Shown: in pieces, positions 22,009-35,300 of the stretch
Layout: the number at the start of each line of letters is the position of its first letter
How positions within the stretch are numbered: position 1 is the first letter of the stretch
DNA from: Corylus avellana
Lineage: Eukaryota; Streptophyta; Magnoliopsida; Fagales; Betulaceae
Reading direction: 5' to 3'
DNA length: 64,000 nucleotides
Assembly: GCF_901000735.1 (NCBI RefSeq)
Contig: NC_081543.1
Span: 25,253,515 to 25,317,514, forward strand
The notes under the pieces: model-generated
What the model saw: only the letters and a program-made list of their open reading frames with translations
The model's database searches: none
Told to the model about the DNA's origin: nothing
Program-made: the position numbers and the translations under genes

Positions 22009-25000
22009 TAGGGCCGGCAATTTGGACACGACCCGCGAATCCAACACGAACACGACACAAAGTTAGCAGGTAATGGGTATGGGGTTATCGGGTTTGGGTC
22101 TACCCGATTAAGACCCAGATAAAATCGTGTCTGGCGGGTCGACCCTCCAGACACGTTTAAGTTAACGGGTCTGGCGGGTCTCGGGTGACCCGCTAGACCC
22201 GTTAACTTATTTAAATTAAAAATAAAAATAAAAAATAAAAAAGAAACCCACCCCAAGCATAAGCCCAAGTTCCCAACCCGCAAGTGCAACACTGCAACCC
22301 GGTAAGAAAGTAAGAATAAGTGATTCAGTGAATAACAAATAAAAAGTGAAAGTGTGAAACAGTGAAAGTGAAACCCTAAAATCAAAATTTCCTAATTCCT
22401 TAAACGGCTAAACAGCCTAAACCCGAACTCCCTCCCTCTCAGACACTCACGCTCAGTCGCTCACCCTCGTCCCTCACGGTCACGGCCTCACGAGCTCAGC
22501 CCACTACCCCACCAATCGCCAGCCACCAGCCCCCCCCACCGGTGACGCCTTTCTCTCCTCTCTCCCTCTCCGATGGACCGGCTCTCCCTTTCGGCTCTCC
22601 CTCTCGACTCTATCTCCCCTGCATCCGCCAGCTTCCCCCACCCAAACCGGCGATCGGTCACCACTCACCGGACTGTCTCTCCTCTCTCCCTCTCCAGCTG
22701 TCCCTCTCCCTCTCAGCTCTATCTCCCTCTCTCACGGTCACTCTTTCAGTTTCAGTCTTTCTCCGTTAGCACTTAGCCCGACTCAGCCGCACCTCTCTGT
22801 CTCCGACTCCACTTTGTCTCCGACTCTCCAGTATGGCGGTATGTCTCTGATTCTCTCTATCTCTTGCTTTGATTTTTATTATTATTACTATTTTTTTAGA
22901 TTTTACTGGTTGTCATTTTTTTTGCATTTTTTGTGTGTACTGATAATGTATGATTTTTAGATTTTACTGGTTGTAAATACTGATAAATGATAATGTATGT
23001 TTTTTAAAATGTATAATGCATTTTTTGGTTATCTTTAGACTGTTTGTTGGCTGGGTAGAGACTAGAGAGATATAGGCATGATTTCATTGATTTGGTATGC
23101 TTGTTTTTAGACTAGTAGACTAGTAAGTATTAAATTATTAATCTGCCTCTACTTTGTTGATTATATTGTGCTCAGAACATGCTTAGATGTGGCTAGAATT
23201 TGATAAACATTTTGTGTAGATAATCAAAGTGAAATATTGCTAAATTTGAAACTTGAAAGCCTTGGAAATTTCGAATAATAGAGAGAGAGTGAATGGTCTA
23301 ACATTTTTTAATTAATTTTTTTAAATTAGTATTTATCCATTTGGAATTTTGGATGTTGTCTTTAAAATATAGTACATACAAATTAAAGGAAGATGATCTA
23401 TGGAGGAAGTGTTTGAATGATGTAAAGTGCATCAATGGCAAAATAAGGCTTTCCATTTAATATGTACCAAATTTTTGACAAGTAATTGTTATATAGTTAT
23501 TGAATCTTATTAAACTACTGGATATCATATACTTTAACTAATTGTTATGTGTGTAGAGGACTAATGAAAAAATTGTTCAAGATGCATTTGAGTCATTTGA
23601 AATTGAAGACGATGTTGTTGAAGTAAATTCACTGGGAGATGACTCTGTTTCTATGGGGAATAAGAAAAAGGGAAAGAAGCGTAGGAAGACCTCAGATGTT
23701 TGGCAATATTATGACATCGTTCCTAATGCTGATCCAAATGACCCGAAGGTATGGGCAAAATGCAAGACGTGTGCTAATAAATATAGGGCTTGAAGTTCAT
23801 ATGGAATTGAAAATTTAATAAAGCATAGTAAAAATTGTGGGGGGAGAAACAGTCGTGATGTTGGGCAAATGCTTTTAGTTGGAAAAGCAGGATCTCTAGG
23901 GGTAAGTGACTCTAAATTTGATCCTAAAAAACATAGAGAATTGTTGGTTGCGGCTGTTATTAAGCATGATTTGCCCTTTTCTTATGTTGAATATGATGGT
24001 GTAAGAGCAGTACATCAATATTTGCGTGCTGATATACTTTTATCTCTAGAAATACTAGTAAAGCTGATTTGGTTAAGATGTATTTGAGGGAGAAACAAAG
24101 GGTTAAATCTATGTTGAATGCTTGTCTTGTGAGGATTTGTTTAACATCTGATTTGTGGACTTCTTTGGCAACTGATGGGTATATATGCCTTACTGCACAT
24201 TTTATTAACAAAGATTGGGTCTTAACCAAGAGGGTGTTAAACTTTTCATTTATGCCCCCACCACACAATGGTATCTCTTTGTCTGATGTTATATATAACT
24301 TGCTACAAGAGTGGGGGATTGAGAACAAGATTTTCAGTATAACATTGGATAATGCTTCTTCTAATGATAGTTGTGTTGGGTTCTTAAAAGATAAATTGAA
24401 CATGAAAAAAGCCCTTCCTTGTGATGGTGATTTCTTTCATATGTGTTGTTGTGCTCACATTCTTAATTTGATAGTGCAAGATGGATTGAAAGAGATCAAT
24501 GATGCTATCCAAAAGGTTCGAGATAGCGTCAAGTATGTTAGGGGATCACAAGTGCGAAAGCAAAGTTTTCTTCAAGTAGTGAATCAAATGTCATTGGATA
24601 GTCATAAAGGGTTAAAACAAGAAGTGCCAACCAGATGGAATTCTACATATCTGATGCTTGAGAGTGCAGTTCATTATAGGCGTGCTTTTAGTTATTTGGA
24701 GATGACTGCTAAAAACTATAAGCATTGTCCTACTGCAGTTGAGTGGGAAAAGGTGGATAATATCAAAAGTTTCTTAGCTTGCTTTTACCAAGCTACATGT
24801 ACTTTTTCTGGTACTAAGTATCCCACTGCCAACTTATATTTTCCTGTGATTGCCATGATTTATGTGAGCTTGAAGGAAGACGTTGTGAGTGAAGATGAGC
24901 ATAAGAGTTTAATGGCAACTCAAATGCTCTCTAAATTTGAGAAGTATTGGTTGGACTTCAGTGAAGTGTTGGCTGTTGCAGTTATCTTAGATTCTCGTTA

Positions 25001-27264
25001 CAAGCTTCATCTTGTAAATTATTACTATTCGAAGATCTATGGAGTTATGAACTTAGTGATAAATTAAAGAGTCTTTTTATGGAGTATAGTGCTTCTTCTA
25101 TACCTTCAAGTTCAAGCTCCATAACTGTTCAGCAGCCCCAAGTAACTCGAGCAACACTACCTTGGGAACGGGTAAATAATATTATAATATCATTGATTTC
25201 TTATCTTTTTAGTAACTTAGTATATAATCTTTTTAGTAATTTAGTAACTTAGTATATAATCTTTTTAATACTCTTAATTATTTATGTTTATATTCTCTCT
25301 TTTTCATGTAGGAATATTTGGCATTTGGTGGAGTCGATGTTAATTCACAAAAGAGTCAATTGGAAATTTATTTGGAGGAGCCTAGGTCTGTGGCTGTGAA
25401 TGATTCATTTGACATCCTTTCATTTTGGAATGGAAATGAATTTCGATATCCTGAAGTAGCTGCAATGGCTCGTGATGTTTTGAGTATTCCTGTTTCCACG
25501 GTTGCTTCAGAATCCACTTTTAGTATTGGTGGACGTGTGATTGATCAATATAGGAGCTCACTCAAGCCTGATATTGTTGAAGCATTAATTTGCAGTAGAG
25601 ATTGGTTGTATGGAGATCAAGATAATATTATTTATTTGCATATTTAATTTCTTCATTTACTTGTATTATTTTTTTAACTACACTATAATAATACTAATTC
25701 CTCTTCTTTTTTTTCTTTTTTTTTTGATATAGCACAAATGAAGTTGGATAGCATAGAAGAGGAAATTTTGACAACTGATATTAATTCTTGTGACATTCCA
25801 AATTCATCTGGAGCACAGTCTGCTAATATTTCTTAAAATATTAACCTTATTTAGTTCATATTTTGTAATGACTCTAATGATGATGGCTCATAGTCATGAA
25901 AACTTTATTTAGTTATTTTGTTTAGAATCTAATGATGATGGACTATGTTAACTATTGTCTATATGCAAAGGAACTTGTAATTTGTAAAAGTTCAGTAGTA
26001 TAGTAGTTTGATGGAACTGTAATGGGTTTTGTTAGGATTCCCAGTGGGAGCAGCACTTTTAATCTTCATTACTGATGTTTGTTAAGGATGCTTAAAGTTC
26101 TGAAATTATTTGAGTATTTGTTTGGACTTTGGAGCTTATTTGGTCTTGATGTGTTTTGGGTCTTGTATTTTTGGGGAGTTAACTTGTGAAATTCAATGAA
26201 AGTATTTGATATCCCTTGCCTTAAGTTTCTCAAGATAAGGGTCTATTTGGCCTTGATTGAGCACAGGTTGATACACAATAGAGATAATATATTGTGATTG
26301 ATTGATTATTGGATGACCTCTAAAATACTTAGACATGCACTTTGTAATTTCACTAAAAACCAATACATATATGTATGGATGTATATCATTGTTATGTTCC
26401 TTCTAGATTATATTTACTTTGTAGTAATAAATTTTTTTATACTTAACATATAAATCCTTTTTCCGTGTTGCAAACCCAAGGTTTTAGTATATAATTATGC
26501 ATGCAGATTATTTAGATTTCAGATCAACCAAACAAATGATATAGTCAATTTACTTACTTTAATTATTTGTATACAATATATAATTGAAAACATAAATGAC
26601 TTGAAAATAATTGTGCTTATATGTTTAATCCTACTCTCTTCTTCTTGTCCTTGCTGTTATGCTGGCAGTGAAAGTGAATGTTCCCCTTTGTAGTTCTTTT
26701 CATTTTCCTTTTTTTTCCTTTTTTTTTTTTTTTTCAAGGGGGAATTTATTAAAGAAAAAGGAGGAAAATTGTTGCAGTAATAAAACTTTTACATTAATAT
26801 AACAAAAACACTTAAAATCTTAGAGAAGGGAGATGGAAAGAATGCCTAAGGGTGGAAAACATCCATGCTTCTCTGTATTTTGGTCTTTCCTGCACATTTT
26901 TTTCCATTTAATTTTTTATTCTATTTAATTCCTTGTAGATCTAATGCTCAAGCAGCTCAACAAAAGAAGCATGTCGGTTGCTCAAATGGCTTTTCTTAGT
27001 TTTCTACATATTTTTTCGGGTCGGGTCAGGTCGGGTCGAATTACCTGTTTAACGCATGGGTCGTGTCGGGTCGTGCTTACCCGATCTTACCCGGTAATGT
27101 TAAACGGGTCGTGTCGGGTTACCCAGGTATTTTTCGTGTCATAATCGTGTCAAACCCGTTAACCCGATTAGCTAAACGGGTCGTGTTTGTGTCTTGGGTA
27201 ATCGGGTCACGGGTCTTAACATGTCTTAATCGGGTCTACCCGATTACCCGAATTGCCACCCCTA
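22009..27264 (+). mobile_element. hAT transposon, complete ends, defective transposase
   Basis: 5256 bp with exact 8-bp target duplications (CTTTTATG) and 17-bp terminal inverted repeats, TAGGGCCGGCAATTTGG on the left and the complement of TAGGGGTGGCAATTCGG on the right (3 mismatches). Inside both ends are subterminal CGGGTC/GACCCG arrays (22030-22200 and 27015-27250), the kind of motif to which hAT transposases bind. The coding part (22833-25836) has one premature stop and two frameshifts, so it cannot mobilise itself. Confidence 0.92.
22833..25836 (+). pseudogene. hAT transposase (BED zinc finger, C-terminal dimerisation domain)
   Basis: Plausible exons: 22833-22838 (ATG GCG then GTATGT donor), 23557-25171, 25312-about 25625, 25733-25836. 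Exon 2 encodes a BED zinc finger (SDVWQYYDIVP, then CKTC and KHSKNC), then an RNase H-like catalytic region (LTSDLWTS, TLDNASSND, and HILNLIVQDGL). Exon 3 carries the hAT dimerisation domain (STVASESTFSIGGRV, ALICSRDWL). Defects: TGA at 23791-23793 inside the zinc finger, a frameshift near 24045, and another near 25040. The CT-rich leader (22430-22830) has no conserved frame. Similar to RICESLEEPER/Ac-type transposases. Confidence 0.88.
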
Positions 27265-27525
27265 CTTTTATGCATGTCTATATATTAAGGTATAGCATGA
27301 ATCCCTTGTAAAGATGATGGTATGTATAGTATTTTAGCTACTTTGATGATCCTTGGTACATGCTCTGGTTCTTATGATTAATGTTTATAGAACCTTATAT
27401 TTTCCGTTGTTTAGTATCCTCTGTTTTCGAGGAGCAGAGGTCCCTGAGTCTTGTTCGGAGTGGAATAAGGCTCGGAGACGAACCGTGGAGTTAATTACCA
27501 GTTAATTAATTTTTGGGGCATTACA
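27265..27525 (-). mobile_element. gypsy-type LTR, right part
   Basis: Continuation of 20881-22008 across the hAT insertion, ending GGGGCATTACA. The sequence to the right shows no polypurine tract, so this appears to be the outer edge of the LTR. Confidence 0.5.
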
Positions 27526-28436
27526 CAATGGGTTTTTCTTAGAGTCCTTGCGGTGGGTTTTTATGAGTCCCTCAACTGGAGCAGCGAATCGGAGACAACA
27601 TTTGCCTGGGTGGTGGCGCAACAGTGGGGAACGGCTTGGGCAAGGCGATGTGGTCCAATTTTGGGTGGTGGGCTGGGCAATGCGGTGCGGGTGGGGTTGT
27701 CAATGGGCGGTGGCAGCGTGTTCTAGCCATGGCAGTGGGTTGGTGTGTTGGAGAAAGAATGAGAAAGGAGAAAGAATGGGTTTGATGTTTGTGTGAGAAA
27801 AGCAGAGTGAGAAAGGGGAAAAAATGGGTTTCATACGTTGGGTTTCACAATAGATGAGTATAATCTGATACATTCAAGACTTTTTTCTAATTTGCTCTAA
27901 TCTAATTTGGCATTCATTTAATGGTGGGCACAAAAGCCACCTTTTGTGCACCATCCACACACATGAAGGGGCACTCCTTTTAAAAACACAGATTATTCTT
28001 ACAAAATCGCAATCTCAAATGCACCCTTAGTCTCTTTATGTTGTTGTATTTTGTATTTGTAGTGGAGATTTTTACTACCAGAAATAGTACTCCTTCATCT
28101 GTTCCTGCTTCAGATTTTGATATTGCATTTCCTATTTTAGCTACCTTTGGTGGTTATTACAATCTCCTAGTGTGGGTTCAAAAGGGGTACGTGCTCCTTT
28201 TTATGTCCATTTTATTTTAGTAAACGGTTTAGGCGGTCCTTTAGAGAGGACCAGACCATTTGTTTGACCTATTTCCTACTACTTGTTTGTATTTCTATAT
28301 TGTTCCATATATTAATTCTTTGTAACACTTTTCCCAATTTGCTTTGAAAAAAACAAAAAAAGTCATTGGCTCACACCCCAAATCCTACGTCCTCATAACG
28401 TCACACCGTTTTCACGGAGGTGTTTTTTTTTTTCCT

Positions 28437-28469
<33 letters not shown>

Positions 28470-29339
28470 TAGGCTAAGGAAACTAATTGTGGCTATCTTA
28501 CCTGAGTGTAACCATAGTAACACTTACCTGTTGGGAGCTCCACAGGAGGGGTGTAGACCGCAAGCCTCTATTAAACGGCAGATCGTTTTCACAGCAACGG
28601 CATAAACCTCGGAATAGGATCCTCTCCAGTCCATAATAGACTGGAGAATATTCAGTTCATGGCTGGAATTTCTTTTTAGAAATTCTAGAGCCACAAATAG
28701 GACACATATCCTACTACAAAAAAAAATAATATTTCAGATTAAAAAAATAATAATAATTTAATAAAAAAAATAAGGAGTGGCTGGCCACCCCCTAAACCCA
28801 AACTAAAAAATATATATATATTTGGCCCTTAGGGGTGGTCTGGCCAAATGAATTTTTTTTTTTGTTTTTTTTTTTTTTTAGCTCTGACCCTTGGGGGTGG
28901 CCGAAGCCACCCCTAGCCCCAACTATGGTGGTCCGGCCACCTCCAATGGAATGACCAGCCACCCCTTAATTTTTTATAATTTTTTTAAAAAAATATATAA
29001 GATTTTATTATTTTTTTATTAATGAGACAGATGTCCTATTTATGACCTTAGAATCTCTTTAAAAAAATTTTGCTCATTAACTAAATATTCTCCAATCCAC
29101 TATCCAAAATGGACCGGAGAAGATCGTCTTTCATAAACCTCCCACGTCAAGCCTGGGCAAATAAAAACAAACGAAGTCCTTTTTAACCCGGGAGATTCCG
29201 ATCTGTTCGTTGCAGAAATTTTCTACGCAGATATTTATATATCATATGACACCCAAAACGCCTTCGTTTCGAGCTATTCGCTTTCAGCTTTTCAGAGACG
29301 GAGAAAGGACTTGAGGAAGACTGGAAGAGCAAAGCAGCC
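27526..29339 (+). promoter_or_regulatory. upstream region and 5' leader of the KUP gene
   Basis: Conserved with 1102-2773. The open frames here (for example 27548-27796) change length and frame between copies and are not genes. 28770-28975 contains a GGGGTGGCCGG/CCGGCCACC inverted-repeat element (MITE-like), partly missing in copy A1. The nearest TATA-like stretch is TATTTATATATC near 29230, about 110 bp before the start codon. The last 180 bp are almost identical between copies. Confidence 0.6.
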
Positions 29340-32300
29340 ATGGTACGTGTTCGACTTTCGCTTCAAAACCAATTCGTTGTTTGCCATTTTCTTTGCTTAG
29401 TGTCGTATTTATCGTCTAATTAAGTTTTTATTATATCTAATGAGTTCAAACCAATTGATCGATTTTCTTTTTGAGCCTGAGCAATTTGGAATGAGATTCA
29501 AGCACAATTGTTGCTTGGAGGTTGATGAGGCTATTGATAAATAATGTTGCGAAATTTGGGTTAGATGACGATCTTTTAGGTATTCCTTCAAGAAATGGTG
29601 ATTGAGAACCATGAAACAAAGATTGATTCGGTGTTTATCTAGTATTTTTGAATTCGGAAAATAAATATTTAGTATGCTGTTAGGGATTCATGGAATCTTG
29701 CAGTATGATAGGATAAGTTACTCATGTCAAAAGGATAATACTGGAAACTGGTGATTTTTGTTGATCTTATTGGTTATGGCATTGCTCGAAATGATATAAT
29801 AATCACATAATAATTTATGCTCAACTTTTTTCTTTTTTGGTTTTTTATGCTCAAACAGGTTGATGGTAGAGGTCGACATATACAAGCTCTCGTTCTGGTA
29901 TATCGTAGTTTTGGTCTAGTGTTTGGTGACTTGACCATTTCCCCACTTTATGTTTATAAGAGTACATTTTCTGGGGGTTTGAGCCATTATCAAACAGAGG
30001 ATGCAGTATTCGGGGTGTTTTCCTTGATTTTTTGGACTTTCACTCTTCTTTCGTTGTTGAAGTATGTGATTATCATGTTAAGTGCAAATGATAATGGTGA
30101 AGGTAAAAGCTTATAGCTTTTTCAAAAATGCTACAAGTTGTTTTCATTGTTTTCCATTTTTATTATCTATGAATGCTTAGTCATTTGCAGGAGGAATTAT
30201 GGCGCTATACTCGCTCCTTTGCCGAAACACAAAATGCTCTTTGCTACCTAATTATCAAGCAGCCGATGAGGAGCTTTTTGCGTATCATAACCTGGGTTAC
30301 TCAAATAGGAATATACCTTCCTCTCCAATCAAAAGATTTATTGACAAGCATAAAAAAGCAAAAACGAGCTTACTGCTTGTTGCTTTATTTGGTGCTTGCA
30401 TGGTAATTAGCATTGGTGTCCTTACACCTGCAATTTCTGGTAAACACCCTTTCTTTCTCCTCATTTTTCTCTTAGAGTTTTCCACTGGGACTTTTACTGG
30501 ATGAGTTTGCAATAACTACATGGTTGCATACCTTTTATTAGATACCTGTGCTAATAGATATCTGGTTTTGGCAGTTCTTTCATCTGTTGAAGGGCTGAAA
30601 GTTCGAGTGACAGATATGAATAATAGTGAGTATTGACTCTCAGAAAAGAAAGAAATAATACACACACCCACACGCGTAAATGTCTGCATAGATTTTCAAT
30701 ATGCTAGTATTTTCTCAATAAATTTTTAAACTTAATGTTTATTTAAAAGGGTGTCATTAACTTCAGTAATGGTATGGTCTTATTATAAGTACTGAGCTCA
30801 TCTATTACAAGAAATATTGTATTCAAAATTTCTGAGGAAAATAATACAAGAAATGACAAATGTTATGATTAGAACCAAAGAGGACTATAAGTGAGAGCTA
30901 TAAACTTGTTGGAGCCCCAATATTTCAAGCTCCCAATATAATGCATTTGATGCATAAAAAAATGCTTTATGTTATGAATATATAACATTTTTCCATCTTT
31001 GCATTAATTTATTTCCTTTCAATTTACTGTATTTTTTTTTTATTATTATTTTAAACTTCCTTTCAATTTACTAACAGTTACATAATTGCACAGGTGTGGT
31101 GATTGTTATTGCCTGTGTCTTATTGGTTGGCCTTTCTGTCTTGCAACACCGGGGTGGCCACAAGGTGGCATTTATGTTTTCTCCCATTATAATTCTGTGG
31201 TTACTATTGATCACTGTTATTGGCATATACAATGTGATTAAGTGGAATCCAAGGATATACCAGGCTCTTTCTCCATATTATATCTACAAATTCTTTAAGG
31301 ACACAGGAAAAGATGGTTGGATTTCTCTTGGAGGAATAATACTATGCATTACTGGTAAAATGGCATTTGGAATCTGTTCTGGTTCTTTAAGCTTTGAACT
31401 TGTTAATTCATCTAGGCTTATTGTCAACTGCAGGAACGGAAGCTATGTTTGCAGACCTTGGCTACTTCACTGCAGGATCAATAAGGGTATGCAATATGAT
31501 TGATTGCAGAATAGGGTTCTGTTTTCCATGCTTAACCTTTTTAGGTGACATTGTTGAAGACATGAGAAAGAACTTATGACCATTTATGCATTTCAGTGCT
31601 AAATGGATAATTTTGTTAAGAGCTTTTGAAGCTTAGTTCTGATTGAGGCTCTGGGTTTTCCAGTTTTGGCTAAAAGAAAACATTTTGGAACAATTCATTT
31701 CCAGTATGGAAATGTACTGTCATTAAACATTTAAACTACTTAGCCTCTAGCTTAGAAGGCATTGCTCCTCTTTAAGTGTTTTGATGGACTTATTTGTTTG
31801 GGCAATAATTGATAATGATAGAAAATTAGGAGCCTGATGCAAAAAATTATAGTGACGTCAATTATACTGTTTGATTTAATTGAGCAATTACTTAAAACTT
31901 GTATTCAGGAGTTTTAGATGTTATCGGTTCCCTGTACTTTTAGGAGTACCAGTTGATCCAAACATGCGACTTCTACTTACATGTATGCGTTTACTTTCTC
32001 TTAGATAATAAATTTTTCTAGCTAGCTTACCAGTCTTTTTTTTTTTTTTTTGCCTCATCCATTTGCCTCTTAAGTACTTAAGGGCCAAGGGAAATGATAG
32101 CGCATATCACTCAATCATTAGGACCATGGACTTTACAATAATTCAGCACAAGATTAAGCATATATAACTCTCAAAGTGTTACTTACAGTCTTGGTAATTC
32201 AGATCAAAATGGAAAGAGTTTGTTGATTTAAGTCATGGTAGAATATCATTGAAGTTATAGAAGATACCTTGAGTTGGTCTACCCCACCTTTTTCTATTTA

Positions 32301-35300
32301 TTTGAAATATATCCCATTTCATTATTTTTCTCAGTCTACTCACGGGTATGGGAGATCAAGTAATGGGTTTAATGAGTGTTTCAGATTGTCATTTTTTCCT
32401 TCTTTTTTTTGATAGGGGAGGGTGGAAGGTGGGCATGGGGTCTGGTGGTTTATTACTTTGATAATGTTCACCTATCTGGAGGTATCATGGCTGGCTTTGT
32501 TCATGGGGTTGATGTTGGGGCGGGAACACAAGTATGTGTACTAGGCGCCCACTTCTGGTTCCCATTTTGGGGCACCAAAATGTTGAGACAATCACCAAGT
32601 AATTTTCTCTGAGGAGCAGTCTTAACTGGCAAGAGTATCTCCAGCAGTCAGGATTTCTGCCTTCCATTTCTCTCATTATTTTTCAACAGTCAATGAATGA
32701 TGGATGCCTCAAAAGATTTTGCAATGGAATGGTGGAAGGTATCAGAAAAGTTGTCCTATATTTTGAATTGATGATCCTAATCCAGCCATAGAGTGTCGAT
32801 AGTCCAAAAGTTATAAAATCTCTGGGAAATTTTGATCTGCTGAATCCAGATTCTGCTTTGTTTTCTGTGTGGTCAAATGAGATAGGTTTCCTCTTTTCCC
32901 ATAACCTGGAGTTGACCGGTTCCTACTTTGTGATAATTATATTTGTTAAAATATTAATTAAATAATTAATTTCATCATTTCCTGTCAACTTAAGCTCTTA
33001 GGATAAGTATTGATTTAACATAGTATCAAAACAAAATCTTGAGTTCGAACCCTAGGTCCACAACTTACCTCCCATTTCAGTTAAATATTCCAAGTGTTGA
33101 GCATTACTTGTTGAGAGGGAGTTTGAACCCACATGTGATGGGAAGTATTAAAGTATATTAATAAATTCGCAATTTTCTATCAACTTAAGCTTTTGTAATA
33201 AATAGTGATTTAACAATATGAATGTAGCTTATGCTTAAATTTTATGTTACTGCTTTACCTGCCTCATGCTCTTTTAAGGTTGCGCTTGTTATTGTTGTGG
33301 ATTAGGTCAGAATTTCTGGTTTTTTTTTGTTTAAGTCTATTTCATCATTTTTCTCTTTAATTTGTTAACATTGCTACAGGTAAAACTCTAAGGAGCTTTC
33401 ACTTTGTGCAGGGTGCATTTTCTAGTGTTATTTACCCATGTCTAATACTTCAATACATGGGCCAGGCTGCTTTTCTTACAAAGAATCTTTCTTCTGTCTC
33501 TACGAGCTTTTATGCTTCCATTCCAGGTTAGTTTATTGAAGGAGTAAATTAGAGTTCAACACATTCAGGCAAAGAGATATTTTCCCTGTTGAATGTGACT
33601 TAGTGAATCCTTTAGGCTACACCATGGAAAGTTAATTCCTGATTGTTCATCCTCTCTCTTTCGTTTACACATCAATAATAATTAGTTAGGTTCCTGACCG
33701 GATTCAGTACATCTATAGTCTTGGTCACCAAAACAGCTGAGCATTCAAAATAGAAAGTACACTTTCTTTTCTCTTACCTTTTTCTTTTTTTTCAGTTGGC
33801 CTTAATTTTTTTTTTTCCAAAAATCGAAAGAAATTGCTAGTAGATAAACCAAACTGGTTGTGAACTATCCATTGCAAGTTATTTTGTGGCCTACAGAAGT
33901 GAGCTAGAGCTTGAGCTGGATTTCTGTTGCTAGATCAGCTAAGTGTGAGGAACACCAGGCTTGACATGGTTGGGCAGTTGCAGTTGGGCTAGTGAACGGG
34001 GATACAACAAAATGATTTGAAGTCATCTGCAAATGTATAGAATTTTGTTTTTAATTTTGTCGGTCATGCTGACATGTTGAAATCATGACAGTTTATTAGC
34101 TTGCATAAACAAATAGCATAACCAAAGTTACTTATATTTGAAAAAAAAAAAAAAAAAGAACAAAAAACAAAACAAAACAAATAAAAGGGCATAAAGTGTT
34201 TCTGTTGTGGGATAGATTTGCTAACAGTTGGACACGTGTTTGCATGGTTGTCTGTGCATATTTCTATTTCTGACAGTCTGGCTCTCTGGAAAATGTTTGA
34301 TTCTCTACGCCTTGCTTTGATGGAGTCATTTGTGTGGTTCTCGTTTTTCTACTGCTCATTTTACTTCGTAGTTCTGCAGTTCCCCAAGTTTTTTTTTTTT
34401 TTTTTGTGGGGCCGGGGCAGGAAGAGAGAGAGAGGTGGGTAGATGATGCAACATAGGTGTAGTGAATCGCAAAATAAACAATACTAGATATTAACAATTC
34501 TTTCCAAAACCAAGAACAAATCAAGGATTTGAGGTAAAATAGATAGAAAACCACTCATAGTGTTTCTTAGAGAAAACTGATGAAGAATAATAAAAACTTT
34601 CGTGTAATCACATATAACAAGTATTGATAGTAACTAAATTCCTGAACCTATTAAAACACTAAAATAAAGTTGGTTTTTCGAACTGACACGATCTCATCCG
34701 ATCGGGCCTTACTTACTCGCTCGGACGAGAATGCCATAAAACTAATGGAACCTTAAAATCGATCTTCTGTCAACGGGGCTCCTCCTGAGCCAGCGTAGAC
34801 TGCTACTGGTTGAGTACTTGTCTAGATGCGTAGCAAACAAACTATTGAACAAAGCTCTCTGGATCCGATTCTGAACATCACTCCAAACAAGGCTCTAAAC
34901 TCTGCTCATCCGGACATGTTCCAAACAAGGCTCTCTTAACCCCTTCCAAAACCCTTCCTAACAAGCTTGTTTGAACGAGTCTTACGTCATAAACTCAAAC
35001 ATAGCTTGGTCTACATCATCCTCCCTAGCTAGAGAGAATTTTCCCTCGAATTCACATTCTCATCAGAAGTATCTTTTGTGGACGAAACAAGATGTTTCTC
35101 ATTGAATATATTGGATGTCTTGATGTGGCTCAGTAGCTTCAATCAGTATGCATTTGAATTGATCTTCTCAATGACTTTCACCATTTCAATCTTGCGAGCA
35201 ACTAGCTTGTTATATTTCCCAACTGGAAACATATCTTTTGTCAAGATAGCACATACAAAGGCACCAACTTGCCTCTTCTTATTTGCACTTGCCTTGTATT

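Larger units (their letters stand above)
26840..29472 (+). repeat. duplicated segment, copy A2
   Basis: Partner of 419-2906. It begins inside the hAT element and ends in intron 1 of the KUP gene; similarity cannot be followed further because copy A1 hits the N gap. The hAT insertion is at the same site in both copies, so it predates the duplication or allelic split. Confidence 0.9.

Noticed and set aside
22542..22776. Ser/Pro/Leu-rich frames upstream of the hAT transposase
   Set aside because: They come from the CT-rich leader, overlap in different frames and have no homologous features.
27548..27796. G-rich open frame conserved between 1126-1338 and 27548-27796
   Set aside because: The two copies differ by an insertion and in stops, composition is low-complexity, and there is no recognisable domain.
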